NCBI GenBank assembly: GCA_014529385.2
Contig: CM043953.1
Location: 84,890,342-84,954,341 of the forward strand
Direction of reading: 5' to 3'
Length of the DNA: 64,000 nucleotides
Source: Adiantum capillus-veneris
Taxonomy: Eukaryota; Streptophyta; Polypodiopsida; Polypodiales; Pteridaceae
Below, in pieces: positions 33,607 to 44,480 of the stretch. Every line of letters starts with the position of its first letter. Position 1 is the first letter of the stretch. The notes under the pieces were generated by a model. That model was not told the DNA's origin. It saw nothing but the letters and a program-made list of their open reading frames with translations, and ran no database searches. A program made the position numbers and the translations under genes.

Positions 33607-34399
33607 TGTCATAAAAACTAATATCTAATTCCCCCAAATGATTTTCTCATGTTAAACTCACCATTTAATATGGGGAAGTACCAAGGGAGTAAAAGCAAGA
33701 ATATTGGTAAGGCTGCCACACCGGTCTCAGCAGGGATCCAAAGGGGGGCAGTCTGCAAAAGAGCAATGTGCATCACTGGAGCCTAAAAGAAAATGATTAT
33801 AATTTGTGATTGGCTAAGCTTTGTAGGAGCCAAGGGGAAGCCATCAAGAGAAAAAAGCAAGAGGGGTAGACCAAGTAGAGAGGGAGTTGGCATTTTTAGT
33901 ATAACTCTCTTTGCTACACACACACACAAAACTTATGTGTTGAAACAGAACTCCATCCCCTACTCCAAGCACTGAGAAGTAGAGGCCTACACCAACAACT
34001 CTTGGCTATGGAATGAAAATCCAACCAAGAGCCAAGCTTCAATGGCATGCTCATCTCCTCTACCATGCTAATTACTAAGCTAAGCTATGTTGTTAGAGTG
34101 ATTATGTGAGGAGAATACTTATTTCTCATAAGATACATCTTCTTTCTCTCAATCTTTCCTCATTGCCTCCTAGCTCTCACCATTTTTGAAGGTGTGTGAG
34201 GTCTTGGGACTGAGGCTAGGGACACTAGGAGTGTTTTTCAAGCATAATTTGGTGCACGAAGCGTCCATCTTCATTGCACCAATGAGTTTTGTCAAGGAAC
34301 ACAAAGATTTTATTGCATAAAAGTCTCCTTTGATGGGAGAAGCTATAATACAAATCCTTTTGGAGGGGGAATCGCCTTCATGTAAATCCGGTCCTCAAT
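33607..34399 (+). repeat. partial family A-type LTR, plus orientation
   Basis: It begins TGTCATAAAAACTAATATC, the reverse complement of the A LTR end and closest in form to the D LTR start at 50970. It runs through GGAACACAAAG and AATCCGGTCCTCAATT and stops where an opposite LTR begins. Confidence 0.8.
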
Positions 34400-34842
34400 T
34401 GTAACATTTAATGCACTAGTAACTTCTGTGTAGCGAAAATTGATAACATAGTGAGCATTTCATTTAAGAACAAGTTCCTAATGAGCATAGAGAGAGTACT
34501 TAATTGAGAAAGTAACATAGCCCTAGCTAATTTGGCATTGACAATACTTGAAAAGAGAGAGAAATAAAACAATTGACAACAATTGAAGACCAGATTTACA
34601 TGGAGCTGGTCCCCCCTCCATAAAGGCTTTGTATTATAGCTTCTCCCATCAAAGGAGACTTTGGTACAATACAATCTTTGTGTTCCTTGATAAAACTAGT
34701 TGGTGTCATGGTAGAGGAGATGAGCATGCCATTGAAGCTTGGCTCTTGGTTATATTTGCATTTTGAAGCCAAGAGTTGTTGGTGTAGGCCTCTACTTCTC
34801 AATACTTGGAGAAGGAGATGGAGTTCTCCTTGCACACATGAG

Positions 34843-34896
<54 letters not shown>

Positions 34897-35119
34897 CATT
34901 GTGTATGAGTAAAATGTAGTCCCTTCTCTCATCTTGGTCGAACCCTCTTGCTAAATGCTCATGATGGCCTCCCATTGGCTCCTATAAGGCTTAGCCAATC
35001 ATAAATTAGAAACATAGTTGATAGCCTTTTGACAAGTGTCCCCCTTTCCCCTTTTGTGAGAGCTTTAGGTATTTAAATAATTCATCTAAACTCTCATTAG
35101 AGCTTTATGTCTTCTGGCC
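34400..35119 (-). repeat. partial family A-type LTR, minus orientation, with GT tract
   Basis: It starts TGTAACATTTAATGCAC at 34400 and follows the A LTR (GGTCCCCCCTCCA, TTTGTATTATAGCTTCTCCC) to about 35119. There, after CTTCTGGCC, it changes to family B sequence. A GT run at 34844-34894 is much expanded compared with other A LTRs. With the preceding piece it forms an inverted LTR junction. Confidence 0.8.
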
Positions 35120-36695
35120 TTCCATATCCAGGACATAATGTAGTGCCTATAAAGTACATGCACCCAGAGGGAGTCATAGATGAACAAGCACTAGCGCCTG
35201 TTACACCCTGTGCTAAGCCTAGTCCATCTACAGTAATGTTATAAGGAGATTGGTATAATTCACCTCCACCACCAACGAAAGAACCTGTGACTTATACTCC
35301 ACTAGAGCTTACACCAATGTACTATGTGGCTAATCAATGTGTTAGACCTCCTATGGTAAGACCCATGATTAAGCCAAGAATGAGAAACTGTCATAACTGT
35401 AGTGCAGATGATCATTGGAAAAATGAATGCCCAGAGCTTGACAAACACCTCAAGCCAGTTGAAGCTTATTGCATACAAAGTTGAAAAAAGGGAGGACACT
35501 TCTCAGAAGATTGTCCTAATAATTCTTTAAACAAGGGTAAAACTGTAGTGACCGTAATCCAAGTGATACCTAGTAGCTCATCCGAGACTAAATCAATTTT
35601 TCCAATCAAGGTAATCACTAGAGCTCAGGCTAAGAAAATGAAACATAACTCCTCTGATGATTCAAAAAATAAAAGAAATTACCTCGCAAAAGACCAAACA
35701 AAGCAGAAACAAAAGGTATGAAATGAGAAAGCAGAAACAAAAGGCTGAAATTGAGGAGAAAGAAAAAAAACTATTCCAGGAAAAGGTGAAAGAAACTGGT
35801 AGCGAAGTCAAAGAAACAACTGTGAAATCTGGAGGATAAATTTTTGTTGATAAAATTTTTGAGCCTATTAATGCCGCCTTGGAAGCCTACGAAGCAGGAC
35901 TGAAAGCAGGCCAAAACATAGAGAACAAATCGAAGAACTATCCTTCTCCAGACATGGAAGCAGCTAAGCTTGAAATTTATCAAAATTTGGTAAGAATCAC
36001 ACAAGAAATGCTGGAAAAACAAAAACCCAAGCTTGAAAGTATGGCAAAACCTGATGAGCTTGTGGCAAGAGACGATAAAGAAAAATCCAAAATGGTGGTA
36101 GAACCCCACCTTGAAACAAAAGAGCCAGAACTTATAGTGCTGGACAACGAAGATGCCTTAGATGGAATTCCATTCATAGAAGAAGACTGACCTGGACACT
36201 TATGGGAAAAAGTTAGAGAGATCAATGATGGGAGCCTAACTCTAAAGTCAGCTCCTATAGACGAATTTTGGTTAGACAATCTACCTCCTGATATGGGCAT
36301 GGATGTACAATCCTTGTATGGGGATTGCAGATCTGAAGCATCAGGAATGTCTAAACCATTAACCTTGAAAACATTACCCTCTTACTTGGGAGATAACAAA
36401 GATGAATCCATAGTGTGTAAGACCACTCAGGTAAAAAGAGCAGAACAAACCCTAGAAGTAGACAACATTCATTCAATCATGTCTACACCCATCCAATGCA
36501 CTCTTACTTTGGGAGAACTATTGAAAATCAGACCATACCTATGGAATGATCTACAGAAAACCCTAGATAAAGTGGGGATAATGGGGCTAATTGCAAAAAC
36601 ATTGTGAGAATTGAAACAAAAAATGCACAACAAAGAGATTTGATCTGTTCCAATGAACAAACTTGGAGAATACTATGAAGGGGAGGAAGGAAACA
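35120..36695 (+). pseudogene. family B Gag and start of protease
   Basis: The plus-strand coding carries a proline-rich stretch (FPYPGHNVVPIKYMHPEG), a zinc knuckle CHNCSADDHWKNEC (CX2CX4HX4C, about 35392) and a second, damaged knuckle (CIQS-stop-KKGGHFSEDC). A Lys/Glu-rich linker follows, then the segment before the protease (MNKLGEYYEGEEG), which resembles PVNKLGQYFEGDES in family E. Several in-frame stops are present (for example after VML, IQS, EED and KTL). The 5' part with leader and LTR is missing, replaced at 35119 by an A LTR fragment. The 3' side is interrupted by element C at 36701. Confidence 0.8.
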
Positions 36696-36700
36696 CAACC

Positions 36701-36876
36701 TGTCAGGACAAGGGTCCTACGGGGCAAGGCCCAACCTAGGGGGTCAGGGACCTAGGCCAAGGGCCTGGACTGGACCAGTGCAGATTGGGGATCCGCTTAG
36801 GGCAAGTTCTAGGAGCTAGCCTATATAAGGGGTGGTAGGGAGGAGGATCCTATGTTCAGTTACCCTAGGTCTTACA
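36701..36876 (+). repeat. element C 5' LTR (176 bp)
   Basis: It has TGTCAGGACAAGG...CTTACA ends and a TATA box at about 36823-36830 (TATATAAG). It is preceded by the CAACC duplication and followed directly by a PBS. The last 51 bases recur at 43137-43187 with a few changes, including the terminal CA changed to TA. Confidence 0.88.
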
Positions 36877-36889
36877 TTGGTATCAGAGC
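36877..36889 (+). other. element C primer-binding site, initiator Met tRNA
   Basis: TTGGTATCAGAGC follows the LTR directly and matches the initiator-Met tRNA 3' end. It gives C a plus-strand orientation. Confidence 0.88.
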
Positions 36890-39067
36890 AAGGGTTTCTA
36901 AATTTGGGAAGGCACAGCCGTGGTCTTGCATGCTTTTTGCATGTCGGGGTCACTGAGGGCGTGGAGACCATCTCCTGTGAAGGGGATGAAGAAGGCGAGA
37001 CTGTGTGGGCAAGTGCCCTTGGCAAGGAGAGACACCGAGTGGAGCTGCTCCATATCAACCGCAGGCTAGCTCAATAGAAGCGCCTCGGGATTTTGAGCAG
37101 GGTTCGACACAGCGGCATCGCCTGTTTCTCCTTGCAGCGCTCCCCCTCACCTACGTGAGCTCTCGCGCTGCCTGTCGGGCTGCCATCGCCTGTGTAAGGT
37201 ACTTTTTTTCACTCACCATGGGTGCCCAACCCATTTGAGGTTGAGGCCAAGGGTTTTTTTTCACCATCCAAGGGACGGTACCCACAGCGGGGTACCCCCC
37301 CCTCCCTCTTGTGAAGCCCGGGCACGGCTCGGCATATCGACAAGGGTCTTGTTGTCGGCACGGCCTCTATTTTTGGCAGATTTTCTGAACTTGCAGAATT
37401 TACAATTATCTCCAGTGCATTTGACCGCTTGTTCTTTTGCTATTTTTTGACACTCCACGGGCCCTGAAGACCGGAAATTGTGGACCAAAATTTTGCAACC
37501 GACATTTGCAAGCTCCTTCATCAACTCCGCATACGGTGACTTGCAACTTGCGAGACTACATCCAATGCCACGGAGTTGATTGGGAAGCTCAACTTTTGAG
37601 ACACCTTCAAGGTCATCGGCAATTTGAAATTCCTCGATGATTGAGCCGTCGAGCGAAAGTTAGTACGGCTCATCACCGGCCTCTGCGTTAGATACGTCTA
37701 CGAACTTTTTTACACTCCAAGGTACTATTTTCTCTTTTGTTCGCACAACACAGATTTTCCATGAGTGCGAAACTTGATGATCATCACATGTTTGACTTTG
37801 AATACTTGGCATCTCTTTCATCTGTGGATGCCGTGTGGCCGGATACTCTCACGGAGGGTACCCACGTGGCAACCGTGCTGGATGATGCACACCCAAGTCG
37901 TTTATCTTTCTCTCCGCGAGTATCTACACCTCCTCCTTAGAGTGTGTTTGATATTCTAGAGGATGATAGTAACTTGCCGGATGCCAGGGAGTTCGTCACT
38001 CGACAGGACTGGAAAACTTTTGAGACACGATTTCGGAAGCTAGCTATACGGGTCCAAATATTGGCTACGCAAGTGGACAACCTCACACGATTAATTTAAA
38101 ATATGTTATCAGAATCAGCTTGTCACTCACCAGCAACCCAAGGGGTTGTCTGCCCAACAGTTATGACCAAAGAGGTCCAACAGGTAGAAGAGAAATGTCG
38201 ATATAGATTTGGTCGTGACCAACGTGGTCAGGAAGCGACTCTCGCAATCAGACTTCCAAAGTGCAAAGCGTCAAAAATTATGCTTTTATTGCTTACGAAC
38301 GCATCAAAAGAAGCAGTGTCCACACGTCCGACGAATTAAGCATGATGCATGAGTTTGTGATTTGACATAAACTCCAGTTTTGGTGCACAGCACAATAGCT
38401 CTATGGCTTTGCACATGTTATTCTTAGCCATTTTCTCATACTTGAATATGGATTTCCAGCGTATTGTAAGCTTTTTCAATTGGGTACTGTTATGCCCCAA
38501 TTTCTTTTCTGCTATAGTCATTTTTGGTACGATCAGTCACATCATCTCGGCTTATACGATCCACCGAAAACATTATGATATGCATGCAAGATCACTGAAT
38601 TAGGTTGTATATGATACACGTGCCCTACAACTTTATGTTTCGCATTTACTTTGGACAATATTGTTTGTTGTGAAAAGCCAAATGCTTGGCCCATTTCACA
38701 TGAAACAAGGCTTCTAATTTGTAGTCTGATTAACTAGGTGTCAAGAGCACTTGGCAACCAAGTTTGGGGCACCTACATTAATCAGGATATCATCTCATCG
38801 AATCCCTACCAGTCTAGCCAGGGCAAGGCACTTCTGGTGTTGACTTTTACGGTTGTCACGGTAGCCACGGGCTTCCGTTTTTGTATGCAAGGCATGCTAC
38901 CCAGGTGGTATAAAGTACACTCTCACACAGTCATTTTGTCAAGGACAATATTAGTTATGCATTGTTTCCCATAATTTTATTTATGGTTGCTATCAAGGCA
39001 CACACCACTAAAAAGAACCTAAAATTTCTACTGGATTCACTGGCAAGGTGCCCTATTCAAGTGGAAT
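36890..39067 (+). other. element C internal region, mostly non-coding or decayed
   Basis: No RT, integrase or protease motif is visible. A degenerate reading region at about 37760-38100 (DDHHMFDFEYLAS; DWKTFETRFRKLAIR) looks Gag-like. At 38281 the frame reads CFYCLRTHQKKQC, a knuckle of CX2CX3HX4C spacing. The remainder has no recognised feature. If C ever had pol it has been deleted at the 39067 junction, so C may be non-autonomous or merely truncated. Confidence 0.5.
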
Positions 39068-40396
39068 TTGAAATATCACCTGGAGGTGTTCCTTGTGTTC
39101 GTCTAATGAATTTGAGTAGATGATAATATCATCAAAGAACACTCCAGTCAAGGTTCGATGAGGCCTGAACAGCTTCTCCATCAAGCGATTGAATGTGGCT
39201 GGTGCATTGGTCAAGCCAAAAGGCATGACAATGTATTCGTAAAGACCAAATGTGGTGCGAAATGCGGTCTTTACAATGTCTTGATCAACTATCCTTATTT
39301 GATGATAGCCACTTTTTAGGTCAATCCTACTGAAGTAGGTCGATCCTTGTAGCTTATCAAATAGGTCTTCTACCCGTGGAACGGGAAACCTATTCTTGAT
39401 TGTGATCCTATTTAGTGCTCTACAGTGGACACACATACGATATGTGCCGTCGTTCTTTTTCACTAATAGCACAAGTGAGCAATATGGAGATGAGCTAGGC
39501 CTAACCATGCCCTTCTCAACTAACCTTTGCACTTGCCGCATAATCTCCTCTTGTTGAGCTTGAGAAACTCTATAAGGAGGTTTGTTAGGTGGTGAACTTC
39601 TTGGAAGAAGTTCAATTGCATGGTCATCATTACCTCGTTTAGGAGGTAGCTCACAAGGGATGTCGTCAATAAAAACATCTTGAAACCCCTTGAGAAAATT
39701 GGATAACTCTAATTCCTTTTGGTTGCTTTTATTTTCTTTTGCTAAAGCATTAGGTTCATTTTGAGAATCTTTAACAAAAATCATGTACATGGAAATAGAG
39801 CTCTTTATTGACTTGTTGAAAGCTGGTGTATGTACAATGGGGATAGTGTTACCCATTTCCTTAGCATCTATATACATATCTTTTTCCATGAACTTAAAGG
39901 AGATTCTCCTTTCAGGAAATTTAACATCGGCAGCCAGGCGGTCAAACCATGGTGCCCCTAGGATTACATCCTCATGCTTGAGAGGAGAGATAAAGAAGTC
40001 CTCTTTGTCCACATAGCCTTGGACATGAAGCCTCAATTTCCCGATTAAGGGAGTGACTGAAGCTTCTTGCCCCTTGAAGGCAGTGTCTGCGGGTAGGACA
40101 TCTCCCATCTCATAGGATTGTATGCCTAGCTTGGTGGCCAACTCTATAGATATAAAATTGTGAGAAGAACCAGGGTCAAAGAGAACAAAAGCATCATGTT
40201 CTCTTACCTTTCCCCAAGCATGGCATAGAGGAGATCCGTTATGATGAGTTTTGTGAGTCTCCTCCTCTTGGATTTCAACCAAGGAAGCTCTAGGAGGATC
40301 TTGGCAGTTGTTCTTTTGGGGACAAGCGTGGTATGCATGCCCTTGTTCGCCACACTTGAAACACCGGTTATCCTTGCGATAACGCTCAAGCTCTTC
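39068..40396 (-). pseudogene. Gag knuckle, protease and truncated RT, family A copy 3
   Basis: This is a single open frame. The intact knuckle CFKCGEQGHAYHAC, the protease FVLFDPGSSHNFIS and RT motifs (VEKGMVRPSSSPYCS, SRIDLKSGYHQIR, MPFGLTNAPATF, GVFFDDIIIYS) are read without a stop, which shows the ancestral gag-pro-pol continuity. In copy 1 the same stretch has two stops. The frame leaves RT at the 39068 junction. Confidence 0.88.
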
Positions 40397-41118
40397 CATG
40401 CAGCATAGGATTTCCTATGGCCTATTCTTTTTGATGGTTCAAAGGTTGCACCATCACTTTCTTCAGAAGGTGAAGAATTTGAAGAAGGTGGAGAAGAGGG
40501 TGACCTCTTTCTCGCCTTTTTCTTGTCTTGATCTTCGTCGTCTTTACCATCACTTTCATAAGAGGAAGAGGATGAAAAAGATGGAGAAGAGGGTGTCCTC
40601 TTTCTCGCCTTTTTCATTTCTTTCTTTTTATCATCCCTCTTTGAATTATGGCGTGGAGAAGAGTGTGATGGGCTTCTCCGCTTTGGTGGTGATGGAGAGC
40701 GTTTAGCCCGCCGTCTTCGTGGAGCCATCTCCGCCGAGGTGGCGAGAGACTCACTTCTTTCTCATTCCTTCGGTGGAGGCTCTTGAATTCTCCTTTGGGA
40801 AGGAGATGCATCATCAAGAAGTAAATTCTTGAGCCCTTCGTATGGATTCTCTTCTTCTTCCCGAATCGGAGAGAGACCTCTTTTGGGAGTCTCACAAGGA
40901 GGCTTCCTAGGTGTTCTCTCGTCATGGTGATGAGCTTGGAGAATCCCGTGAGCACGGAGCTGCCGTTGCACTTCACTTTGGAGAGATGGATTGCCCATGG
41001 CTTGTTGAAGCCTAGAAATAAGATAGTTAACAAGCATTGAAGCATCATTAGTAGCTTGCTCATGAGCAAAATCAAAGTTATCAACATTAATTTCACTCTC
41101 TTTACTATTGTCAGCCAT
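40397..41118 (-). pseudogene. Gag N-terminus with SR-like region, capsid deleted, copy 3
   Basis: It begins at ATG 41118 (MADNSKESEINVDNFDF). A stop lies at about 40768 ahead of the Arg/Ser-rich block (MAPRRRRAKRSPSPPKRR, KKARKRSPSSPP). After RIGHRKSYAAWK the sequence jumps straight to the knuckle region. About 680 bp present in copy 1 (7022-7708) are missing at the 40396 junction, with CTCTTC shared at both deletion edges. Confidence 0.85.
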
Positions 41119-41535
41119 TCTAACAACTTTTAGGTGTAAACTTTTTAGGTGTACTTTGGCACTTCAAGCCCTAGTTGCTACTCCTCTTTACCCCTTTAGA
41201 AAAAGCACTCAAGCTACTGTACCCGCGGCTCGAATACCATTAATTGCAAGGAATAGAAGAGAGGGTCTTTCGACACCAAAACAGCACTGGCTCCTGTCAA
41301 GCTTCTAATAGCTCAATAGTGGTTAAGCCGTATGCAAGCCCCGTAGGACTCCACTATTAAGACCATAGCTCTCGACGGTGATGCCCCGTTAACTACACAA
41401 AGGCAGGCGCACTGCAAGGCTGAAAAATCCCTATTCTACTTACTCACAGGCAATTAATAATACCAACCATTTGTAGCTAGCTTGAGGACCTCCCTTCTTG
41501 AGCAAGAAAAGAGAAACCTTGTGCTCTGATACCAA

Positions 41536-43136
41536 TGTAACATTTAATGGCCGAAAAACTTGTGTGTAGCGGAAATTAACATGAACATAGTGGGCATTTC
41601 ATTAGAATAGATTCCTAATGAGAATTACATGAGTGCTTGGGTGGAGAGAGAAACAAAAAGCATAACACCTAGTTAGATAGCATCAACAATACTTTCAAAA
41701 GAGAGAGAAATTAAGCTATTGACAACAATTGAGGACCGGATTTGCATGGAGCTGGTCCCCCCTCCAAAAGGCTTTGTATTATGGTTTCTCCTATCAAGAG
41801 AGACATTGTACAATACAATTCTTTGCGTTCCTTCAAGACTAGCTTGTGCAATGAAGATGAAAGCTTCATGCACTAAGCAAAACACTTAGTAAACACAACT
41901 TTAATTATCCCCGTTCTCAAACCCAAGACCTCACACACCTTCGAAGATGGTGAGAGCTAGCAGGGTATGAGAGTAGATTTAGAGGAAGAAGGAGTATCTT
42001 ACGAGAAAGATGTACATCTCCTCACATAATCACTCATATTAGCATATCTTTAGCTTAGCAATTAGATTGGTAGAGGAAATGAGCATGCATTGAAGGTTGG
42101 CTCTTGGTTGGATTTGCATCCACAAGCCAAGAGTGTGTCGATGTAGGCTTCTATCTCACAAGCTTGGAGTAGGTGATGAGCTCTCCATTAAAGCTTGGGA
42201 AGAGATAGTCTTCTCTTTCTTCACACATGAGATTGTGTGAGTGTGTGTGTGATAATGCCTTCCAAAAATCAGCCCCCTCTTTGTCTTGGGCGATCCCACT
42301 TGGTATTTGCTCTTGTAGGCTCCCCATTGGTCCTCCCCAAGTCAAGCCAATGGCTATTAAGCAGCATAAGTGATAGTCTTCTGACATGTGTCCCCCTTTC
42401 CCCTTTTGTGAGAGCTTAATCAATTAAACTTAATTGATTTAAATGAATTAAATCCCCATTGGACCTTTCCCCATTCCGACCAATAGGAACTAAGTAGCCC
42501 ATTGGGCTGCTCAATTCCTATTGGACCCCTTCACGGGTTGTCCAATAATCATCCAGGAGACTTAATTTTCATTGGTTCTTTTTATTAAGTGTTTTAAAAT
42601 TAATTAGGCTAAATTTACTCTAGCCTAATTCTCATTGGTCCACTTCAAGGGTCATCCAATAGGAATTGGGTACACCTTGTGGGCATCTGGCCTAGGGAGC
42701 TGACATGTGTCCCTCATTCCCTTTGTGTAAAGGGAGCTTGTGTGTGTGTGTGTGTGGCCTTCTCTCTCATCCCCTACTTGCTAGGCTCACCCCCTCCTAT
42801 GTAGGGATATTCAAAGACTTTTTTGGTCACACACAAAGCATCCAATTCCCTTAAGGTTGACCTTTGGACACAAACTTTGAATTTTGGAACCTTAGCATTT
42901 TGGAAGTCTTAATGGGCTAAACCTTAGGGTCTTTTTAGCCCATTGTTGCACATGGTTCTTCTGCAGATGGCCCCCCCCTTTGGATCCCTATTTTCCCTCC
43001 TTTGGATCCCTATTGTGGCCGGTCTGCTAGCTTAACCAATATTCTAGCTTTTTCTCCCCTGGCACTTCCCCATATTAAATGATCAGTTCAACATGAGAAA
43101 ATCATTTAGGAGAATTAGATTTTGATTATTATGACA
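41536..43136 (-). repeat. family A LTR, copy 3 (5' LTR)
   Basis: It has TGTAACATTTAATGGCCG...ATTATGACA ends, about 1,601 bp, with a PBS core at 41523-41534 (TGGTATCAGAGC on the minus strand). It shares the full layout of 1375-2963. The join to TAAGGGGCGG at 43137 is the insertion site in the C LTR. Confidence 0.92.
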
Positions 43137-43187
43137 TAAGGGGCGGTAGGGAGGAGGATCCTATGTTCAGTTACCCTAGGTATTATA
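43137..43187 (+). repeat. element C 3' LTR, last 51 bp
   Basis: It matches 36826-36876 base for base except for a few changes and ends ATTATA in place of CTTACA. It is followed by the CAACC target duplication. Confidence 0.88.
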
Positions 43188-43192
43188 CAACC

Positions 43193-43620
43193 CTTTCAGT
43201 GAAATATAATGACATAGAAACCATGGCAATACTGGACAATTGGCTGATGGACACATTGAAAGACCCTTAGGACTGCTTGAAAAAGTGATAGTTAATTCAT
43301 GTGGGATTGAATATCAGCACACTTTTGCCATAGTAGACTTTGGGAAGAAAATCAATTACAAAATCATATTGGGAAGACCTTTCATGCCACAGGTACAACT
43401 TATCCAAGATTAGGGAAACAATTATCTGTACTTGAAGCAAGTGGGATCAATAACAAGGGTTAATCTAAAAGATCACACTTATAGAGATGTCATGAAAACG
43501 CCCATACAAGAGTTTGATTCAGTCTCTTCGGCTGAAACTAAGCTTCCATCTTGGTTGAACAAAGATACTCCTATTTGGATGTGTGGAGCTTCAGAAAACA
43601 GGAGCTTAAAACGAGAATAA
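43193..43620 (+). pseudogene. family B protease, active-site loop deleted
   Basis: After SVKYNDIETMAILD the sequence jumps to GHIERPLGLLEKV, so the segment holding the catalytic DGGAG loop and about 35-50 further residues is missing compared with family E. The C-terminal motif ILGRPFMPQVQLIQD is preserved. In-frame stops are present. It joins in frame with the Gag piece left of element C. Confidence 0.75.
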
Positions 43621-44480
43621 TGTATCTTAGAAAGGGATTGCAAATATGAAGCCTATGTACCTGAAACCTTTCCCGAGCATTGTTTGAGCCATTTGAGTGG
43701 ACTCAAATTTTAGCGACAGTGGATTTATGTGTGAATATGTCTATGCCTACTCAATTTTGCAATGAGGATGGCTATGACATAATTCCCATACAAGTGATCT
43801 CAACCGTTCCACATTGAAGATGAAATTCACGAACCCAAAGACTTACTGAAAGGTCAACAAGTCTTTTCAGACCTCTACTATGATGCAACAGATGAGTTAG
43901 AAGAACACTCAATTACCTCAGATGATTCGGGGTCGGAAAAAGAACATGTGAGAGCTAAGCTACTTATGAAAGGAGGGGAGGAAAAGTTTTTTGACGTTCC
44001 TAACTATAAACCAAGAAGACAGAAGTGGTATAGACAAAAAAGAGACACCAGAAACGTGAAACCTAGACCTATGCCATCAGTCTCCAGTGGAACACAATTC
44101 TTGATACAAATAGATGCACATGATTATGTCAAGGACAAAATCACTGGTAGATATCCTTTAAATGAAAAACATGAAACGATAAAAACATCGAGAAAAACGA
44201 GAAAGGAAACTCAAGTGAAACCGAAAAAAGAGGACAAGGAGTCAACCATGACACGAATTGAGTAGAAAAAAAAGTATAAAGAGTTAAAAAAAGCTCTAAA
44301 GGAGATATATACAACTGAAATGGAAACCACGAAAGAGGACGGTAAAGATGTAATGAGTGTTCCATCCCATTACAAGAAATATACTCTCAAAGATCGGAAA
44401 ATCTTAGTCGAACAACCTGTTAGAGACTACAAAAGCAGGGCGAGTCCTACGAAGGACCGGAAAATGCAGAAAAGATAGAT
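43621..44480 (+). pseudogene. family B protease-RT linker
   Basis: This is a degenerate hydrophilic linker, Lys/Glu rich (for example KPRRQKWYRQKRDTRNVKP at about 44010), with stops in all frames. It corresponds in position to the basic linker 60450-60960 of family E. No catalytic motif. Confidence 0.6.

Larger units (their letters stand above)
39068..43136 (-). mobile_element. family A copy 3, 5' part only, inserted in element C
   Basis: The 5' LTR (41536-43136), PBS (41523-41534), gag with a large deletion, protease and the first part of RT are present. Similarity to copy 1 begins abruptly at about 39068, inside RT just past the FFDD box, so everything 3' of that is gone. The right end sits precisely in the C LTR before TAAGG, which would be one half of the A target duplication. 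Confidence 0.9.
36696..43192. mobile_element. element C (short-LTR element) with 5-bp target duplication, disrupted by family A
   Basis: LTR 36701-36876 and the LTR tail 43137-43187 are flanked by the same five bases, CAACC (36696-36700 and 43188-43192), a target duplication. Removing C restores the family B protease reading frame exactly across the site. The short LTRs suggest a TRIM-like or similarly compact element. Its 3' LTR was then hit by a family A element, and part of C plus the 3' half of that A copy was lost. Confidence 0.85.

Noticed and set aside
35120-35500. B Gag as part of a cellular CCHC zinc-finger gene
   Set aside because: Order, linker and the frame continuation into protease and RT after removing element C show a retroelement.
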